From Limanda limanda (lineage: Eukaryota > Chordata > Actinopteri > Pleuronectiformes > Pleuronectidae), in assembly GCF_963576545.1 (NCBI RefSeq), contig NC_083646.1:24692527-24756526 (forward strand): DNA of 64,000 nucleotides, written 5' to 3'. Shown here piece after piece: positions 1-13,565 of the stretch. Made by a program: the position numbers and the translations under genes. The first letter of the stretch is position 1, and each line of letters opens with the position of its first letter. The notes under the pieces are model-generated. The model saw nothing but the letters and a program-made list of their open reading frames with translations, did not search any database and was not told the DNA's origin.

Positions 1-59
1 GTGCCGGTAACATAGACAAAACACAAGCAAAGTAAGAAAACATCTTCCTCAATTTGACA

Positions 60-158
60 ACACAACACATTACGCCCAAAGCAACACATTACAGACAACA
101 CAACACATTAAGCACAACACAACACATTACAGACAACACAACACATTAAGCACAACAC
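60..158. repeat. short tandem repeat, 38-bp unit
   Basis: Two exact, adjacent copies of a 38-bp unit occupy 83-120 and 121-158. Both are built from the sub-motif AACACATT plus ACAGACAAC and AAGCACAAC. A degenerate partial copy precedes them at 60-82. This is simple tandem DNA with no coding potential. Confidence 0.85.
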
Positions 159-612
159 ACGCAGCTATTCTGTGCTGGCACTTCAACATTTCCACTCATG
201 AGTACGTTTGCCATTATGAGGGAATCAACACACTTATTCAAAAACTGTGCGCACATTGATCAACATTTAATGAGCATACAGGGAAGTGCATGTAACAAAG
301 TCCTGGCAGCTGGGGGGACATGAACAAGTGTGGTGAGCAAGCACCATTGCAAATCATACAGAGACCAGCAAGTGCACCATGCTTATTAAAATGTGTTTGT
401 CCTTACAATCACGCAAACAAATTATGTTAATACTTTGAAATAAAGAAATGTGTTATCTCTTCATATCACACCCTAACCCAAATATTCGATTTAGATTTGA
501 CTCTTCCTACTATAGAGTGTGATTGTTATCTTAAAAGACTAGCCTTATACCATGACTTTTTTGGAAGAAGTATGATATTCATATGTGTGATTAATTGATA
601 TTGAAACGCACA

Positions 613-691
613 GTGGATGGCGGTAATGCACCTTGATGTTGGTTGCCACCCGCCAATAAACCAAACAAAGAAGAAGAAGAAGTTTACTTTT
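613..691 (+). mobile_element. 3' end of a non-LTR retroposon with AAG tail
   Basis: A segment beginning GGATGGCGGTAATGCACC contains GGTTGCCACCCGCC and ends in (AAG)n at about 678-691. This resembles the 3' tail widely found behind 5'-truncated teleost retroposons. Only the tail is present and no ORF is attached. The family name is uncertain. Confidence 0.55.
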
Positions 692-3600
692 ACTGCTATT
701 CACAAACTTAGTCAAATGTTCTTTTAGTCAAAAGGATGATGCATTGATGAATATCTTTTTCTCACTAAGAGACTTCCTGAAACCACTGTTACGTGGGTTA
801 TAACAGTTTTGTTTGTTTTTGTTTATTTCAGTAAGATATTACCTTGATGGTTGTATTAATGAGTGTTTGTGCTCTCTTTACTGGTTTGAAGTGGGAAGGT
901 CTCAGCTGAACACTCACCAGTCATGATTTTAGACACACATAAATCAGAACTGGATGACAATTGCAATGCTTGTTTAACCCCTGTCAATCAAATCAAATTT
1001 CTTATTTAGTTATTAATAGAATTTAAAGTTATAGAGAACTAATTACATACTTTGAGCTGGAGCATCCTACCAGAGACACGAATTTAAATAGGTTCATTTA
1101 ACTTGTATACAAAGTCGAATAAAATGTGAAGTGAAAGAAAACTTTTTAAATTAAGAATGCAAAAGATAGTAGGAAATTGGCTGAGGTGGACAAGAAAAAG
1201 AAAAAGGGCTGATCCAAAATACCTGAATCACTGTTATAGCAGAGAGAGAATCAGATGTTGTACATGGATTTTTGTGGAATGATAAAGCTTAGATTATCCT
1301 TGTATTCCCACAGTATACTAAGCATTCAACCTTTGTTGGATTTTGTTCACACACACCCAAAGTAAAGATAAAGGTGTCTTGTGTCAGTTTTCAGCTTTGT
1401 ACTTCTTGTGAGTGTACAAAATTAGCAATGGAAACTCCAGACATTCTCCAGGAGCATTCCAGGAGCTGATGGGAATGGTTCAACTTGCATGTAATGGGGA
1501 TTAATGAAATTTAGAAAAAGCACACGATTTGCACTTTGAGAGACAGAGGATTCCAAGAATCTAAGATGGGAGAGTGGCCTCAGACACTATAGGTAAAGCA
1601 GTTAAAATACATATTGTGAAACGACAACAACTTTTACCCATGTACTGCATATGATTCACCTTTCAAAATACCATTAGCTTGTTGCTTCCAATTATTATCT
1701 TCCACTGCATCTGTCCGTCACGATTAACAAATGGTTCAATGATAGAATATGGAGGAGAAGAATAACGTTGTCGATTATTCCTACGTTGACCAGAGCAACA
1801 GCTTGATGCTGTCAGCGTGACTTCAGACCTACTCGCCAACGGTGACTTATTAAATATAGCTCTTGTTCAGCTCGATGCAGGGAGACGGTGAAACATCGAC
1901 ATAACCAAATATCAAATGCTGATGAAGCTTGTTTCATATCCAGATAAAGATACATATCAAGACACATCATGTTTTATACAATTTCAGTGAATAAATACAA
2001 ACAGAGTCTATAGAAAGGCTCATTGCTTATTACACTTAAAATCATATTCTTGATAAAAATAGGTAATTACCCAAGTGTGAATATTTTTCTCAAGATAGTG
2101 CAAAGTTTCAACATATGGTCATGTTTCAGCTTCATGTTGTCTCTGGGTTGGTCGGAGCCCTTTGGAATTACCCCATCGCCCCATTTATTACCCTGTTCTT
2201 TGATGCGTTCAGCTTCCTCCATGTTTGTTTGTGTTGCCTTTATGCTGTTGCCTTAATGTTTTTTTCTTTCAATGCACATTATATATTGTGATAATGCACA
2301 GAAAGCCTGAGCCTGCGGGATGTAAGTGAGATGACGAAAGCAGCTCACATTTGCCAATTATACATGTTTTTCTGAATGCTCCTGCTATTCTCTGTCCTCA
2401 TCTGACGTCTGAGTTTTCTATATCAGGCCATATTCCTCTGAATTATAGACCACGTTCACAGAAATGTACAGAATCTCCCACATAATTATCACCTATTTAA
2501 CGCCACACTATTTCCAGGATCCACTTAGATGACAGACAGTAGGTGAATGTGCACTTCCGTCTGCCCAAGAACCACCTTTGATTTTTTGTGACCTTATGAA
2601 TTGTCTTGCTGGTCCGATGACATTGTCTTGTGGTTTGTATTCGTCCCAGAGGCTGGATGTTCCCAACCCCTGCTCTCGTGTCGAGTGTGTGAAAACGTCA
2701 CCCGCGCTGAAGTAATGGTGAGAACTGACTGGTGTGCAGACAGCAAAAGATCCCCCGCTGGATTCAGTGTGAGCGGGTGGGGGGGTTGATGACACTTCTA
2801 ATAAGCGACAGACATAAAAAAAAAAGGAAAAAATAAAATATCTCTCCCAGTGAAAAAGCGATGTCACCTACATAGAAGACGATGAGGTAGATTGCTGCTG
2901 AGACAGCGGCCATTTCCGATGGTGACTGATTCGTTTGAAATCATTGATCTGCTGTTTCTGCTGCTGAATCTGCGCTTTGGTAAGAATTCAAGTGGTTAAT
3001 CTGCCAACTTTCTCAGTGTTCATGTGCCGAGTGAAAAGAAACATTTATAACTAAGTGCTGGAACATTTGGAGCAAACACTCACAAGGGCATTTTTAATGT
3101 ATTGTCTGTCAAGCTGTGTGAGAGATGTTGCAAATGACCTTGCTTTAAAGACATGTGGGCTAATACTTGTGAGCGTGTGTATTCAGCCTGTTTCAGGGGC
3201 GTCTCATGCGGCCACACTCAGCCAAGGTGGTTGCACTTCAGCTCCGCTCAGCTGCCTGATCCCCATTCAGTACTAGGGCCCCAAAGTACTCCTTACATTC
3301 GAGTAGAAAGAGGGGAAGAAGAGTGCAGTGATTTCAACACCTTCCAGGGTTTGGCTGATTTGATATTTTCAAAGGAATCCAAGTCCCTCTTCCAGTCAGT
3401 CTTGCTCAGTGACAGATACAAGGACAGGAACCCTTCAGTGTTTCATCCTGTCCACATCTTAGAGATGTAAGACTAATGGAGCATGTGCCTTTCATATGTC
3501 CACCGGGATATAAAAAGCAGGAGACATTGTGGAGCCTGGCTCTATCTTCAACAGGCTGCGTTTACATCGTAATAATGTTCGTCAGAGGTCAAGAAGACAA

Positions 3601-4701
3601 TCCCATATCTTTGTTATTCAGCTGTATGAAAGTAATTAAGTTTCGAGCCAAACTGCCACAGGCCAGAAAGATAACATTCAGAAATGTAATGGTACTTTTG
3701 TTTAAGCCTCTCAAAAGCTTATATTTTGTGCATCACTGAGAGAAAATAACATGATATTAAGATTCAGTTGATTTTTCTTTGTTTAGCAAACATTCGTCAA
3801 TATGTCATAACTCAAACAGAATGAAGAAAAAGCTGATATGTTGTTAAATATTCCAACGTCAAACATTGTTCTACTTTGTGCTTGTGTGTGTCAAGGGTAT
3901 TCTGGTTAAAACTTAACTTTGCAAAGCAAATCAGTAAAGTGTCAGAATAGGAAAGAAAGACTTGTTAGGATTCAATTCTTCTTCTGACAGATCTCACACA
4001 GAGGAACAGCAGAGACAGGATCGAGCCGGCTGGGCTGGTCTCAATTCAGAGTGCTCTAATTGGCTACAAGCTGAGCCTCAAGCTCCCTCATCTGGAGACT
4101 CGGCCTTCCTGTCAGAAGTTTTAAAACTGTTATTCTACCAGACAAAGTGGAAGGCTAAATGTAGCCAACGAAAAAAGCTAGTGAGCAACAAACCATAAAT
4201 TAAAGCACTCAAACTATTTTTGTGTCATTTTCTGCATTAAAAACAACGAATTGCCCATAATCAAATGTTTTGTTTGTGACAGAGGCAGATCCAGGGGCAG
4301 GGCCAGTGTCCCATTTAAAAATCTGATTTGCCCCTGAAGTGCCCCTGTCCTGTCAGAGGTCTTTAAAAAAAGTACTTACCTACTACCTTAATTCTTAATT
4401 AATATGATAATTTGTCAATTCGTTCAAACATTTTAAAAACATATATTTAATGATATGCGGCTTTGGAACGACTTGAATGTGCACCTTACTGAATCAGGAA
4501 GTGTGCGTGGATGTTGGACAAGTAATTGGCTCCTCTGTGTAAATTGTGGCCCCTTAATTGAACCCAATTTACAAAAATCCTCGATCTGACACTGTGTTTT
4601 TGTGTTTTCACAAAATTACTTTTGACAACATCTGATGTGAACTGTACTGTAGCTAATACATGTACCACAGAATGAACATTGGTGGTTAGCTTCAGAAATC
4701 A
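692..4701. other. intergenic, no gene recognised
   Basis: AT-rich sequence with only short ORFs that lack domain-like composition; the longest is 119 codons, at 2508-2867. A short stretch at about 4280-4345 with repeated GCCCCTG words looks like a decayed repeat. No splice-linked coding pattern, RNA gene or complete transposon was seen. Confidence 0.5.
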
Positions 4702-4899
4702 TGTAAGAGTAAGGCTGGGATATGGATATGGTAAAAAATCTTATCAAGATCATTTATTTGTAACGATATCGATATACTGTGTATATCATGATATAAATCT
4801 AATCAGCGCCACTGCACTGAGGTGCATTACTCTGCATAGGTCAACAAGTGACACTGCAACTCTGATATTTTCTAATCACTCACACTTAGAACTGATTTT

Positions 4900-5985
4900 T
4901 ATTAAAAACCTATCTATTTCTATTTGGCCTTTATATTCCTTTCGGAACATAGGCCATTGATGAATTGTTTCCACCCTCGTCTGTCTTGAGCCATCCTCTC
5001 CAGTTTCCACGTCAGTCCCTTCTTCTTGAATTCCTGCTCTGTGCTCCTTCTCCAGGTGTTTTTGGGTCGTCCTCTACCCTGTTTGCCTTGTGGGTTCCAT
5101 GTCAGTGCCTGTCTTGTTATTGCTGTTATGTTTCTTTGTAGTGTGTGTCCAATCAAACTCCATTTTGTTCTTAACAGCTGTTTATCTACTGTTTCTTGTT
5201 CTGTGCATTCCCACAGGTTGATGTTGCTTATTGTGTTTGGCCAGAAGACTCCACGGATGCGTCTTAGGCAGTGGTTTATGAAGGTTTGCAGTTTGTTAGT
5301 GGTCGTTCTCCAGGTTTCGGAGCCATAGAGCAGCACCATTTTAACGTTGGAGTTAAAGATTTGAAGCTTCATCTTGAGGGAGATTTTTTTTACTTTTCCA
5401 AATTTTGTTTAAAGGGACTCTTACCTTTGTTGCATTTGAGAATTACAGCACATTCGAATCATCCCGCCTTCCTCCAATGCCCCACCCCCTTGTTCCCATC
5501 CGCGGTGTTTTTTCTTTTGTTTTTCCCCCTGGGAGCGGCTGTTTCAGTACGCCGTGGACCACTTTGGTCTGCCATCGTCAGTCGCTACGGTCGATTCGGT
5601 CGCTACTCGCTACTGTCTGCCGTGGAATCAAAACAAACCCTATAGTTGAGGACGCGCCTTGATGACGCGGGCCCGAATGCGCCAGAAGAAGCAGACGGGC
5701 TTCCTGTCTGTTTCCATGCAGCAAACAGACAGGTCTGTCGGCCAATAAGGTCCTTCGGTCCGAAGAATTTTATTGGTTGAAGTTTTCACTAAATATTACG
5801 AGAGTGAAATAATTGTTTGCTTTAACTCCTGGTGGGTCTGTCTTGCATTTTAGAGTGTCATTACCTTATTAATACCAATTTAACCTTATCCACAAAAAGT
5901 GTAAAAATGCAACAAAGATAAGAGTCCCTTTAAGATGTTGAATGTTGTTCTTGCTTTCCTGCTGAATCCATATATCTGTCCCTGG
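4900..5985 (-). mobile_element. 5'-truncated LINE (RTE-like), C-terminal domain fragment
   Basis: On the - strand an uninterrupted 150-codon frame (4920-5372) carries LLYGSETW, a WSLIGHTLQR segment and a GRGRPKNTWRR segment. These are hallmarks of the region after the reverse transcriptase domain in RTE-like and related non-LTR retrotransposons. The canonical motif NKIWKS is readable just upstream, but an extra A in an 8-A run near 5383-5390 breaks the frame. The LINE sequence is interrupted at 5413-5933 by a TTAA-flanked element. It then resumes at 5934 with codons for RKARTTFNILN, which joins directly to NKIWKS. Its 3' end is near 4900 and its 5' part is lost. The exact clade is uncertain; it is a dead copy. 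Confidence 0.75.
5413..5929. mobile_element. TTAA-flanked MITE inserted in the LINE
   Basis: This 517-bp element has terminal inverted repeats of about 25 bp with one mismatch. The left end is AGGGACTCTTACCTTTGTTG and the right end is its complement with T in place of C. It is flanked on both sides by TTAA (5409-5412 and 5930-5933). A TTAA target duplication points to a piggyBac- or Kolobok-type transposase acting in trans. The interior is GC-richer than its surroundings and has no transposase frame. Removing the element plus one TTAA restores the LINE reading frame across the junction. Confidence 0.8.
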
Positions 5986-6340
5986 ATAAATGGGGCGTCG
6001 CTTCTTCTGCAACAAAGAAGTTAAAACACTGCGTTGCGTCGTAATCTGCAGAAAGAAATTCTGTCTGCAGGAGTGTGTGTGTGTGTGCTCATCTCTGTCC
6101 CTCCTCACACAGGAACATTAGCACGTGTGCAGCTGCTCCTCCGCTCTGTGCTGTGGCCGTCAACCTAACTTGAACTGGCTGTAACTCTATTCTAGCCACA
6201 TGATTGGTTCGGCGCAGCGGTATTGTAATTGTCGATGGCTATTTGTCTGTCAAAACATGAATGTAATGAGTTCTATCGATCATGTCGTAAATTTCTATCA
6301 AATTATCTCTGTCATTTTATCGCCCAGCCCTAAGAAAGAG

Positions 6341-9300
6341 CCAGAGAGTCATGTCAAATGGAGAAAAGTGACAGTGACTGTAAGTCCTTGATTCAAAGTC
6401 TTTGGCTGTACCGCACTATGGTCTCAATGTAACCGTCAGTAGAAAAATGATATTTCTGACTTTGCTGTGATAGATAAATCTCTGATTGTTCAGCATCAGT
6501 AGATCTCAAGTGGAGTCAAATGATGTTTTATGATATACCACATCCTGATGTTCACGTGGATATCGGAAATAGCCACAAAAAAAAGAAATCTCTGATTGGC
6601 CAGTTATCTGCATATAAGGTGTTCGTGAAATTGATGTGTTTTTACACGTGGATTCATTATTTGTTGGTTTTCTCTGTTATTATCAACCAAGTGTGTTTGA
6701 TAAAAAAGAGATACAATATAAAATGACTGAATTTGTAGAAGCAAATATATTGACTGGGTGACTACCCTTCGGTTTATTTATTGAGGAATTTTCCGGATTT
6801 ACACACAGCGATGGGTGAATCTGGCAGCAGATTTGAGCATACCACACTACATGCCTGTGCCTGTTATTCAGTGTTGGCACGCCCCCATCCAGAGAGAGGA
6901 TAAAAGAGGATGAATATTTTCTTGATATCTTGATATTGTACTCCCCTACTATTGCAGATATAATTCAGTGGTGAATTTAAACCAATCAGGAGGTCTACTT
7001 CTTCTACATTTTTCTGGTGTAAATTAACCATTCAGACCATGGTTCATGGAAACCATTCAGAATGTAACTGTCAGGGTCAGATGCTCAGGACATTTTCCAT
7101 AACCTTTCTTACCAGCCACCAAGTAAAATGTCCACTAAAGGTCTGAGTGAGTCCTTGTCAGTATACAGCAGTACAACGTCAAATTCATGCAAGTGTCCAT
7201 GTTGATGACATATATAACGTGACGGTTACGCAACTGAAGAAAAACGAAAATAATCCAAATTAAAAAGAGGTGTCAATCACCTAGAAGACACAGAATGAGA
7301 CGTCAAATTGGAAAGACGGTGTTGATGAGCTATAAATTAAAACCGCAGCAGAATTTAAACCTCATATCCTGTTCTACCAGGCGCCAACCCTGTTGTTGTG
7401 ATCAGAACAATCTTCATATGTGAAAGGGAACTCCAAAACCAATTTGGGGCCAATAATTCCAAGTGGACTGTGTGGCTGCAAATGATCAGCAGTATGAACA
7501 TTTCAGGTGCCTGAGAGAGAAACATTTTGTCGGAGCCTCTGATCAGGTGTGATTTAAGAGATACAGGTACATTTCACCCTTCCTGAAATGATGAGGGATT
7601 GGAAGCAGGATCACGACTCAGACAACAGCATCCAAACACCACCCTCCTTATTGTCTCACGCTCTGTTCCTGCTCCACTGTCACTATGACAACTGGGCGGT
7701 TTTGCCAGACCTGTGAATTGACTCTTTTGTCACGATAATCAATCACAAAGAAAGTAAGGGGAAAGGAAATGACAGATACAGAGGGACACACAGCTTAACC
7801 TCAAAGCTAAATAAATAAATAGAAAAAGCTGCTTCGGTGCAACATACTGCTCTAACACCTTCCCTGTCAGCTTCACACTCCGACTCCTGCTCTGATTCTC
7901 CTCAGGGTGTGCTTTGCAGGCGAAGGAAACCCATCAGCTGCAGGCTGAGCCCTCAGCCTCCCTGCTGGTCGGGGGTCTCTTGTTCCCCAGCACGCCAACT
8001 TAATACTTTGCCCATAACAGGCCCCCTCCAGGTAGTGAGACCAAAGGCAGACTGAAGCTTAATATGCGGTTAGCCTCACATGCTGACATTTGTTTTGTTC
8101 TTTTTCTACTTTCTTCACCTCCTCGCTTGTCCTTGCGCCCAGTCTGGGGTGAGGGTCCTCTCACACCAAGCTCGCAATCCTCCTCTTCAATTCTGATTGC
8201 AGCCACAGCCGTAATGGGTCAAAGTCATTATCTCTGCAGTGAAAAGCTGCGACAAAAAGGGACTTAAACAAGGCTAGGGTCAATTACACAATGTCATTTA
8301 ATTACATTACTGGCCTAGTTTACGCATGGTCCTCCTCTGTGCCCAGCACACAGGAGCAGTGTCTGCCTGGCCTGTAATGTCTGCACTCACGTCACAGAAC
8401 GAGGTGTCTCTCAAACATATTTGCTCTCCTGAATTACAGCACTCTGAGAGGCAGACTGCTTTTGTCAAGTAGCTCCAGGGACACAGAAGAGCACCTTGTT
8501 TGTAACTACAGAATTGGACATAATTGGTCACTAGACTCCATCTTACTTGACATGTGATCACACCTTCCGTTGAGTACCACTATAAAGGATTGATTATTTT
8601 CCTTATCTTTTACGGTATAAACTCACAGTTCCAGCCTGATGCTCTCAATGCAATATATAATCTTGTTGCAACACAATACTGTAACAGGAGGAAGCACAGT
8701 CCATCAACTGGCATCACATCCTTGCTCTGCAGTGTGAGACTTTAATTTCCTGTGTAAAGCATCTGGTTCAACACATTACATGATGCAAGAGCACTGAAAC
8801 ATTGGTATTACACTTTTCATTTCTGACCTGATAAAAAAACTAAAAAATTGACTTCCAGGGTAGTGAGAGTGCTGGAGTGAAATAACGATTCGTAGGTACA
8901 GTTTATATGGATGGTCAATTATCTGTGTCAGACAGCTGAACCTTCCAGATGATCATGGAGCCATTAAGGGTTACATGAGATGTGTACCTGACTTTAGTGT
9001 CAGCCCTGATGCACACAATCATCTATTTACTCTCTCCAGTTCATATGGGTTCTGTCGCAGATCCGCTGTTGCAGAGAGGGTTGTGGTTTTTTGAAGGGTT
9101 ATTATAGGGCGACGCACAAGAGCCATGGAGAATAATTGTGCATTGGTTGCTGCCATGACAACACCGTTTAATTAAGAGTGGGATGCTGACAATTACAGCA
9201 ATGATCGCTTTTAAATGCAGCTTGCAAACTATATAAAAATCTACCTACGCAGAGATACTTTACAAGCTAACCTTCCAAAATGTGTCAGAGTGCACGATTT

Positions 9301-10219
9301 TCAGAATAAAATCCATCATTTACGTTAAAGCACAAAAAAAAAATCACCAAATCTAATGTTTTTACAATTACTAAGAATTAAAAATACAACAATTTACAAT
9401 CTAAGAAATAGACATTATGTATTTTTGTTAATGCATGATGTATATAATCTTTGCTGCCGAAAACATGTAGGCGGCTCAAAAATAAATTAAACCACATAGA
9501 AATTTCTATAAATATATCTATCCACAGACCTTGGACATGAATTCAGTGCATATTAAGAAAAGTACATAACAAAATGTTCACCTTTGTGCTGGGTTATATA
9601 ATGTGCCATTTTCAAAACACATTCAAGACACACACACACACTTCGTCAGGCTGAAAGCGCAGTAAAGGCAGTAAATCAATGTGAGTGAAGGAGGCTGGGC
9701 TTGTCTGGAACACAGTCCAAAGTCCTGCTGATAAAAGCAAGTGTTCACACTGATAACAAGTAGTCCAACACATGCTTCATTCCCACATCACAAAGTGCTT
9801 ACACATGTGCACTCATCTCAACATGTTATTATTACACCTCATGCACAGACCAAGAAATGAAAGGTGCTATAGCACATCAAAGACTTACCATGCTGTCTGT
9901 GAGTGGTTCTTTCTTTCCTAGATGCTGGCCCATGCTAGTGACAGAGACTGTAAGAAAAACACAAGATAGCAGAATTAACACCAGGAGAGGACTGTAAACA
10001 TATTATGTAAAGATTGTTTACTCCTCCTTCTCTCTAAGCATGAGAGGCTACCTTTTAGTCAGTGTGAGAAAGTGAAGCAACACAAAAACAATAAAAACAC
10101 TGGGATATACACGATGCTTATTTGTCACCGTATTGTAATGAATTAAATGTTATTTAACTTTGACTTCAACAGGAAAACCAATCAAGACCAATTACACTAA
10201 TATTGAGATTCATAATTTT
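6341..10219. other. intergenic, no gene recognised
   Basis: No coding pattern, complete transposon or RNA gene was recognised. Short ORFs on both strands near 7837-8561 overlap one another and show no domain-like composition. Confidence 0.45.
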
Positions 10220-10660
10220 GATTGATATTATTCTTTGAAAATATTGACATAGCTCTAATCTTCAGAAAACACGTAACTTTCCCCATACTGTCCATTGCTG
10301 CAGCTCCTCTTTTCAGCCTCTGTGTGAAACACTCCTGTCCCTTTAAGGCCCCCCCTCCCAATAAGGCCCAGTCCGCTGTGATTGGCCAGCTGACTCTCTC
10401 TATTGTGAATAGTCAATTGCGTATGTAAGAAATGACGCCATTCCCTTTTGCTTTACCTGGCTTTGTTAGGGGGCAAAACAGATAAGCTGCTGGATGTGCT
10501 TTATGCAAATGTAGGCCATCATTACCACGTTCCATCATAATGGTGCATAATGGAGTATTAATCAGACTACTGGTGACATGTTTCAGGAGCTTCAAGACAG
10601 TTTTCTGTGGGGAGAGGAGCGCCCTCTACTTCAGACTTTATAGGGTTACAGACGTTTTAC
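10220..10660. repeat. decayed interspersed repeat (hAT-like interior)
   Basis: The segment includes CCTGTCCCTTTAAGGCCCC followed by GCTGTGATTGGCCAGCTG, words that recur in nonautonomous hAT-like teleost repeats. Termini were not identified, so boundaries are approximate and the family is from recall only. Confidence 0.35.
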
Positions 10661-11892
10661 CAACATAAAACACACTATAAGAAAGAGAAAGTGAAAAGAG
10701 TTCACAATCATCAGATGAATGTAATAGCATCTATCTTCATGCTGTACTTTTGAATTTGAACTAAGATCGCACACATCATCTACAATCACAGAGTATCACA
10801 CAGTCCTGTGGTTAGTGTGCTTTGCTTTCACACCCCAAACAAGGATGGCCACTCAGAAGCGGGCCCAGAGCATCCGTTTCAGGCTGTCCCGTTGTTCAGC
10901 TCGCTCTTGATTTGATTTAAAGCTTTCACACCAGCCAATACCAAATTGAATGAAATCAGCAAACATGCCCCATTTCGATTGAGCTGAAACGAACGCGGCG
11001 GGTGTTGGAAGCACCGTTAGTGAGGTGTCAGACTCCCCAAATTCCGGCTGACCCCGATTTTAAAAGAGAAGCCTGTCCTGATCAATACCAGGTCTTAGGC
11101 AACACTGTCTCCCTCTGCAGTGCCTTTGTGCATTCATTAGAATACTTTGCACTAATGTTTTGCTTTGTGCTGCTTTAGCCTGCCAGTGATAAGCTGATTC
11201 TTCATTAGTGCCACCTTCTCTGAATCAGATACAGTTCTCCATAGTTGATGATGAACTTTTACTTTGATAAGAAAAACTTCAAACCTTGTTTATCCTCAGC
11301 TTCACCTGTTGCTCTGCTGTCTGACTGAATGAGAGCTCAGCCCCATATCACACTGTGTTTCCTCTGTCCCATCTTCGGACAAGAGCTTACATCAGGCTTA
11401 CATGCTGCTTAAATATCTGCAGCAAACTGACTGACAACAGGCGAATAGCCCAGTCTCTAAAAATCACTGAGTCCTGAAAGGTACGCTATCACGAAGAGGC
11501 AGAGCAGAGCGGGAGGAAGTCTCTGTTCTCGATGTGGATGAAGTGAGAAATATCTGTGAAGTGACAAAAGGTCTCATAGCTTCTTGTTCACAAACACATT
11601 AAACAACCAAACAAGCATTTTGAAAATGCGATGCAAGAAGTCAAAGATTCTTCCTTAGATATTTGGTGCAAGTAAACTAATTCTTATTAACCAAACGCTG
11701 AATAGTGCATAGGAAATATCTGCCTGGACATCAGACCACTTGAAAACAGTCTTTCCTCAGAAAATCCTATTTCATTGCAAATAACTGCAGAATCAGCATG
11801 CAGCTTTGGTTTTTAGAGTTTTACAGTCACAAAAACTACCATTCATCATCTCTGAAGCCTCTTCTACTTCTTTTGTTTTTTATGCATTCACT

Positions 11893-12640
11893 TTGTTAAT
11901 ATGCCTGTTTGGAATGAGCTACTCTCTTGGCCTGACTTAATATTCTGGAGCTACTTCAGATTTATTCCTTGTCATTAGTGAGTCCTGCTCAAACAGTTTT
12001 ACAATATACTTTTGACTTTTTATTGTTTGTATGCTGGACGTTGTTTGCAGAGCTTTTTATAAACACTTTGTGCAGAGTGTTTGTGTTCATCCTGCCTGGT
12101 TTATCTGCAGTGACGATTTTATATGATAATATTTAATTTGATGAAAAGAAATAGAATTTTCTGTGGGTGATATATGTAAGTTTGAATGATTTACTTAGCT
12201 TGAGATATTTTTTCATATATTACATGGAAGCAAGTTCAATTGCAATTGACACATCTTTAGACACAAGTTCACAACTTACCAAAAACAACCTCTTATTTAA
12301 TATAAAGCCTTACAGCAACAAAATAAATGTTGTGGTCTTACTTTGACAAATACATGGAGAGGAGGTGATTCTATGAAAGCCGTAGTTGCCATGATGGAGA
12401 TCAGCACCCACGACACCATGTCTGTGTTAGTCCAATATGGTCATAAAAAAATAATAAAATCATCACAGTTTTAGCCCAGAACCCACTAGTTGCCAAAAGC
12501 TAGTTACCTGAGGACATAACAGTTAAGGTCTGTTTATTGAATGAATCGTGTGTCCAAATCATAACAAATTGGACACTGCACTTCCTCGGGGCCCTTAACA
12601 ATACAAATGCCGAGTGTGAAGTTGATAAGGTGAATGCTTC
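11893..12640. repeat. unclassified dispersed repeat, copy A
   Basis: Blocks here recur, diverged and in the same order, at 56463-56805 and 62468-62960. Examples are GCCTGTTTGGAATG, CCTTGTCAT.AGTGAGTCCT, GATGGAGATC and TGTCCAAATC followed by CACTGCACTTCC. No ORF and no clear terminal repeats are present. Confidence 0.6.
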
Positions 12641-13496
12641 TTAAGATATGTGTTCCACATATGGACAGACAGATTTCTGGAATAAGGTAGTGGAACACTA
12701 TTTAATAGTGCGTGCTCTGAAAAATATTCATATTAGCTGAGTGTTGGGAAATTAATTGTAATGATGGTCTGTTGATATTCTGAGCCAACTATGTTGAAAA
12801 ATGATTTTAATAACTTAAGAACTCAGTACGTGTCAGAATTGTTATTTGAATTTTAAATGCACCTCTCACATGCAATATTCATAAGCCAAACATTTCAAAA
12901 ACTATGTTAATATATCCTTTGAATGATTTCTAGAAGAAGAAAGTTCTAAAATAATATCAAACTGCAAATTCACGTTCGCGTGTGATTTTATTTCCTTATG
13001 TAAGGGTCAAGTGAGTTTATTTGAATATAACACTGTGTGCAGAGAGCTCACAGTGAATAAAGATTAACCATGGAGTTGTGTTATTACATCCCCTGGCCTC
13101 TGAACAGGGGGCACTGGGGTGCACTGTTTACCACCAGCAGCAGTTTAAGACAGTGCTTCAGGATCTCAGGGAGGAACACAGGTAATTAAAATGCAAGAAG
13201 CTTAACAAAGATTTTGAATCGCAGCAGCATGGCTCAAAGTAAACAGCTCTACCCATTAAAAAAAGAATTAGAAAATTTAAATAAAAAACACATGAAACTC
13301 TTCTAACGCTAGCAAGTTTCTCAAAATCGGTGTCATTATAATGTGATGTATCGACTCCTCTCGGTCTGCCGTCAATCACGTAAAATACTAAATCCTCCCT
13401 TAATTGATGTCCCGTATTGAGCTGATCGCTTGCACTTCGGTGCAAATCAATACAAGAATAATACATCTGTATAGGTTGGACAATTAAGACAGGCTA
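12641..13496. other. intergenic, no gene recognised
   Basis: AT-rich sequence with no recognisable coding pattern or complete repeat. A 102-codon - strand ORF (13158-13466) has no domain features. Confidence 0.4.
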
Positions 13497-13565
13497 AATG
13501 GTAAATGGTCTGTATTTATACATCACTTCTCCAGTGGATGACCCTCTACCTCATGAGCCACACAG
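13497..13565 (+). repeat. internally deleted copy of a teleost interspersed repeat
   Basis: It starts TGGTAAATGG.CTGTATTTATA and ends CTCTACCTCATGAGCCACA. These are the two ends of the longer repeat seen at 62161-62393, joined with the middle missing. Confidence 0.55.

Larger units (their letters stand above)
4710..6332. mobile_element. hAT-type DNA transposon relic hosting nested insertions
   Basis: The left end reads TAAGGCTGGGATATGG and the right end reads ATCGCCCAGCCCTA. These are inverted copies of a terminus (TAGGGCTGGGCGAT) familiar from vertebrate hAT MITEs. The flanking octamers TGTAAGAG (4702-4709) and AGAAAGAG (6333-6340) match at 6 of 8 positions, as expected for an old 8-bp hAT target duplication. 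Subterminal sequence is rich in ATCGATAT-type words on the left and in TATCGAT/ATCGATCATG words on the right. No transposase ORF is visible. A LINE fragment and a TTAA MITE lie inside it. Confidence 0.6.
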
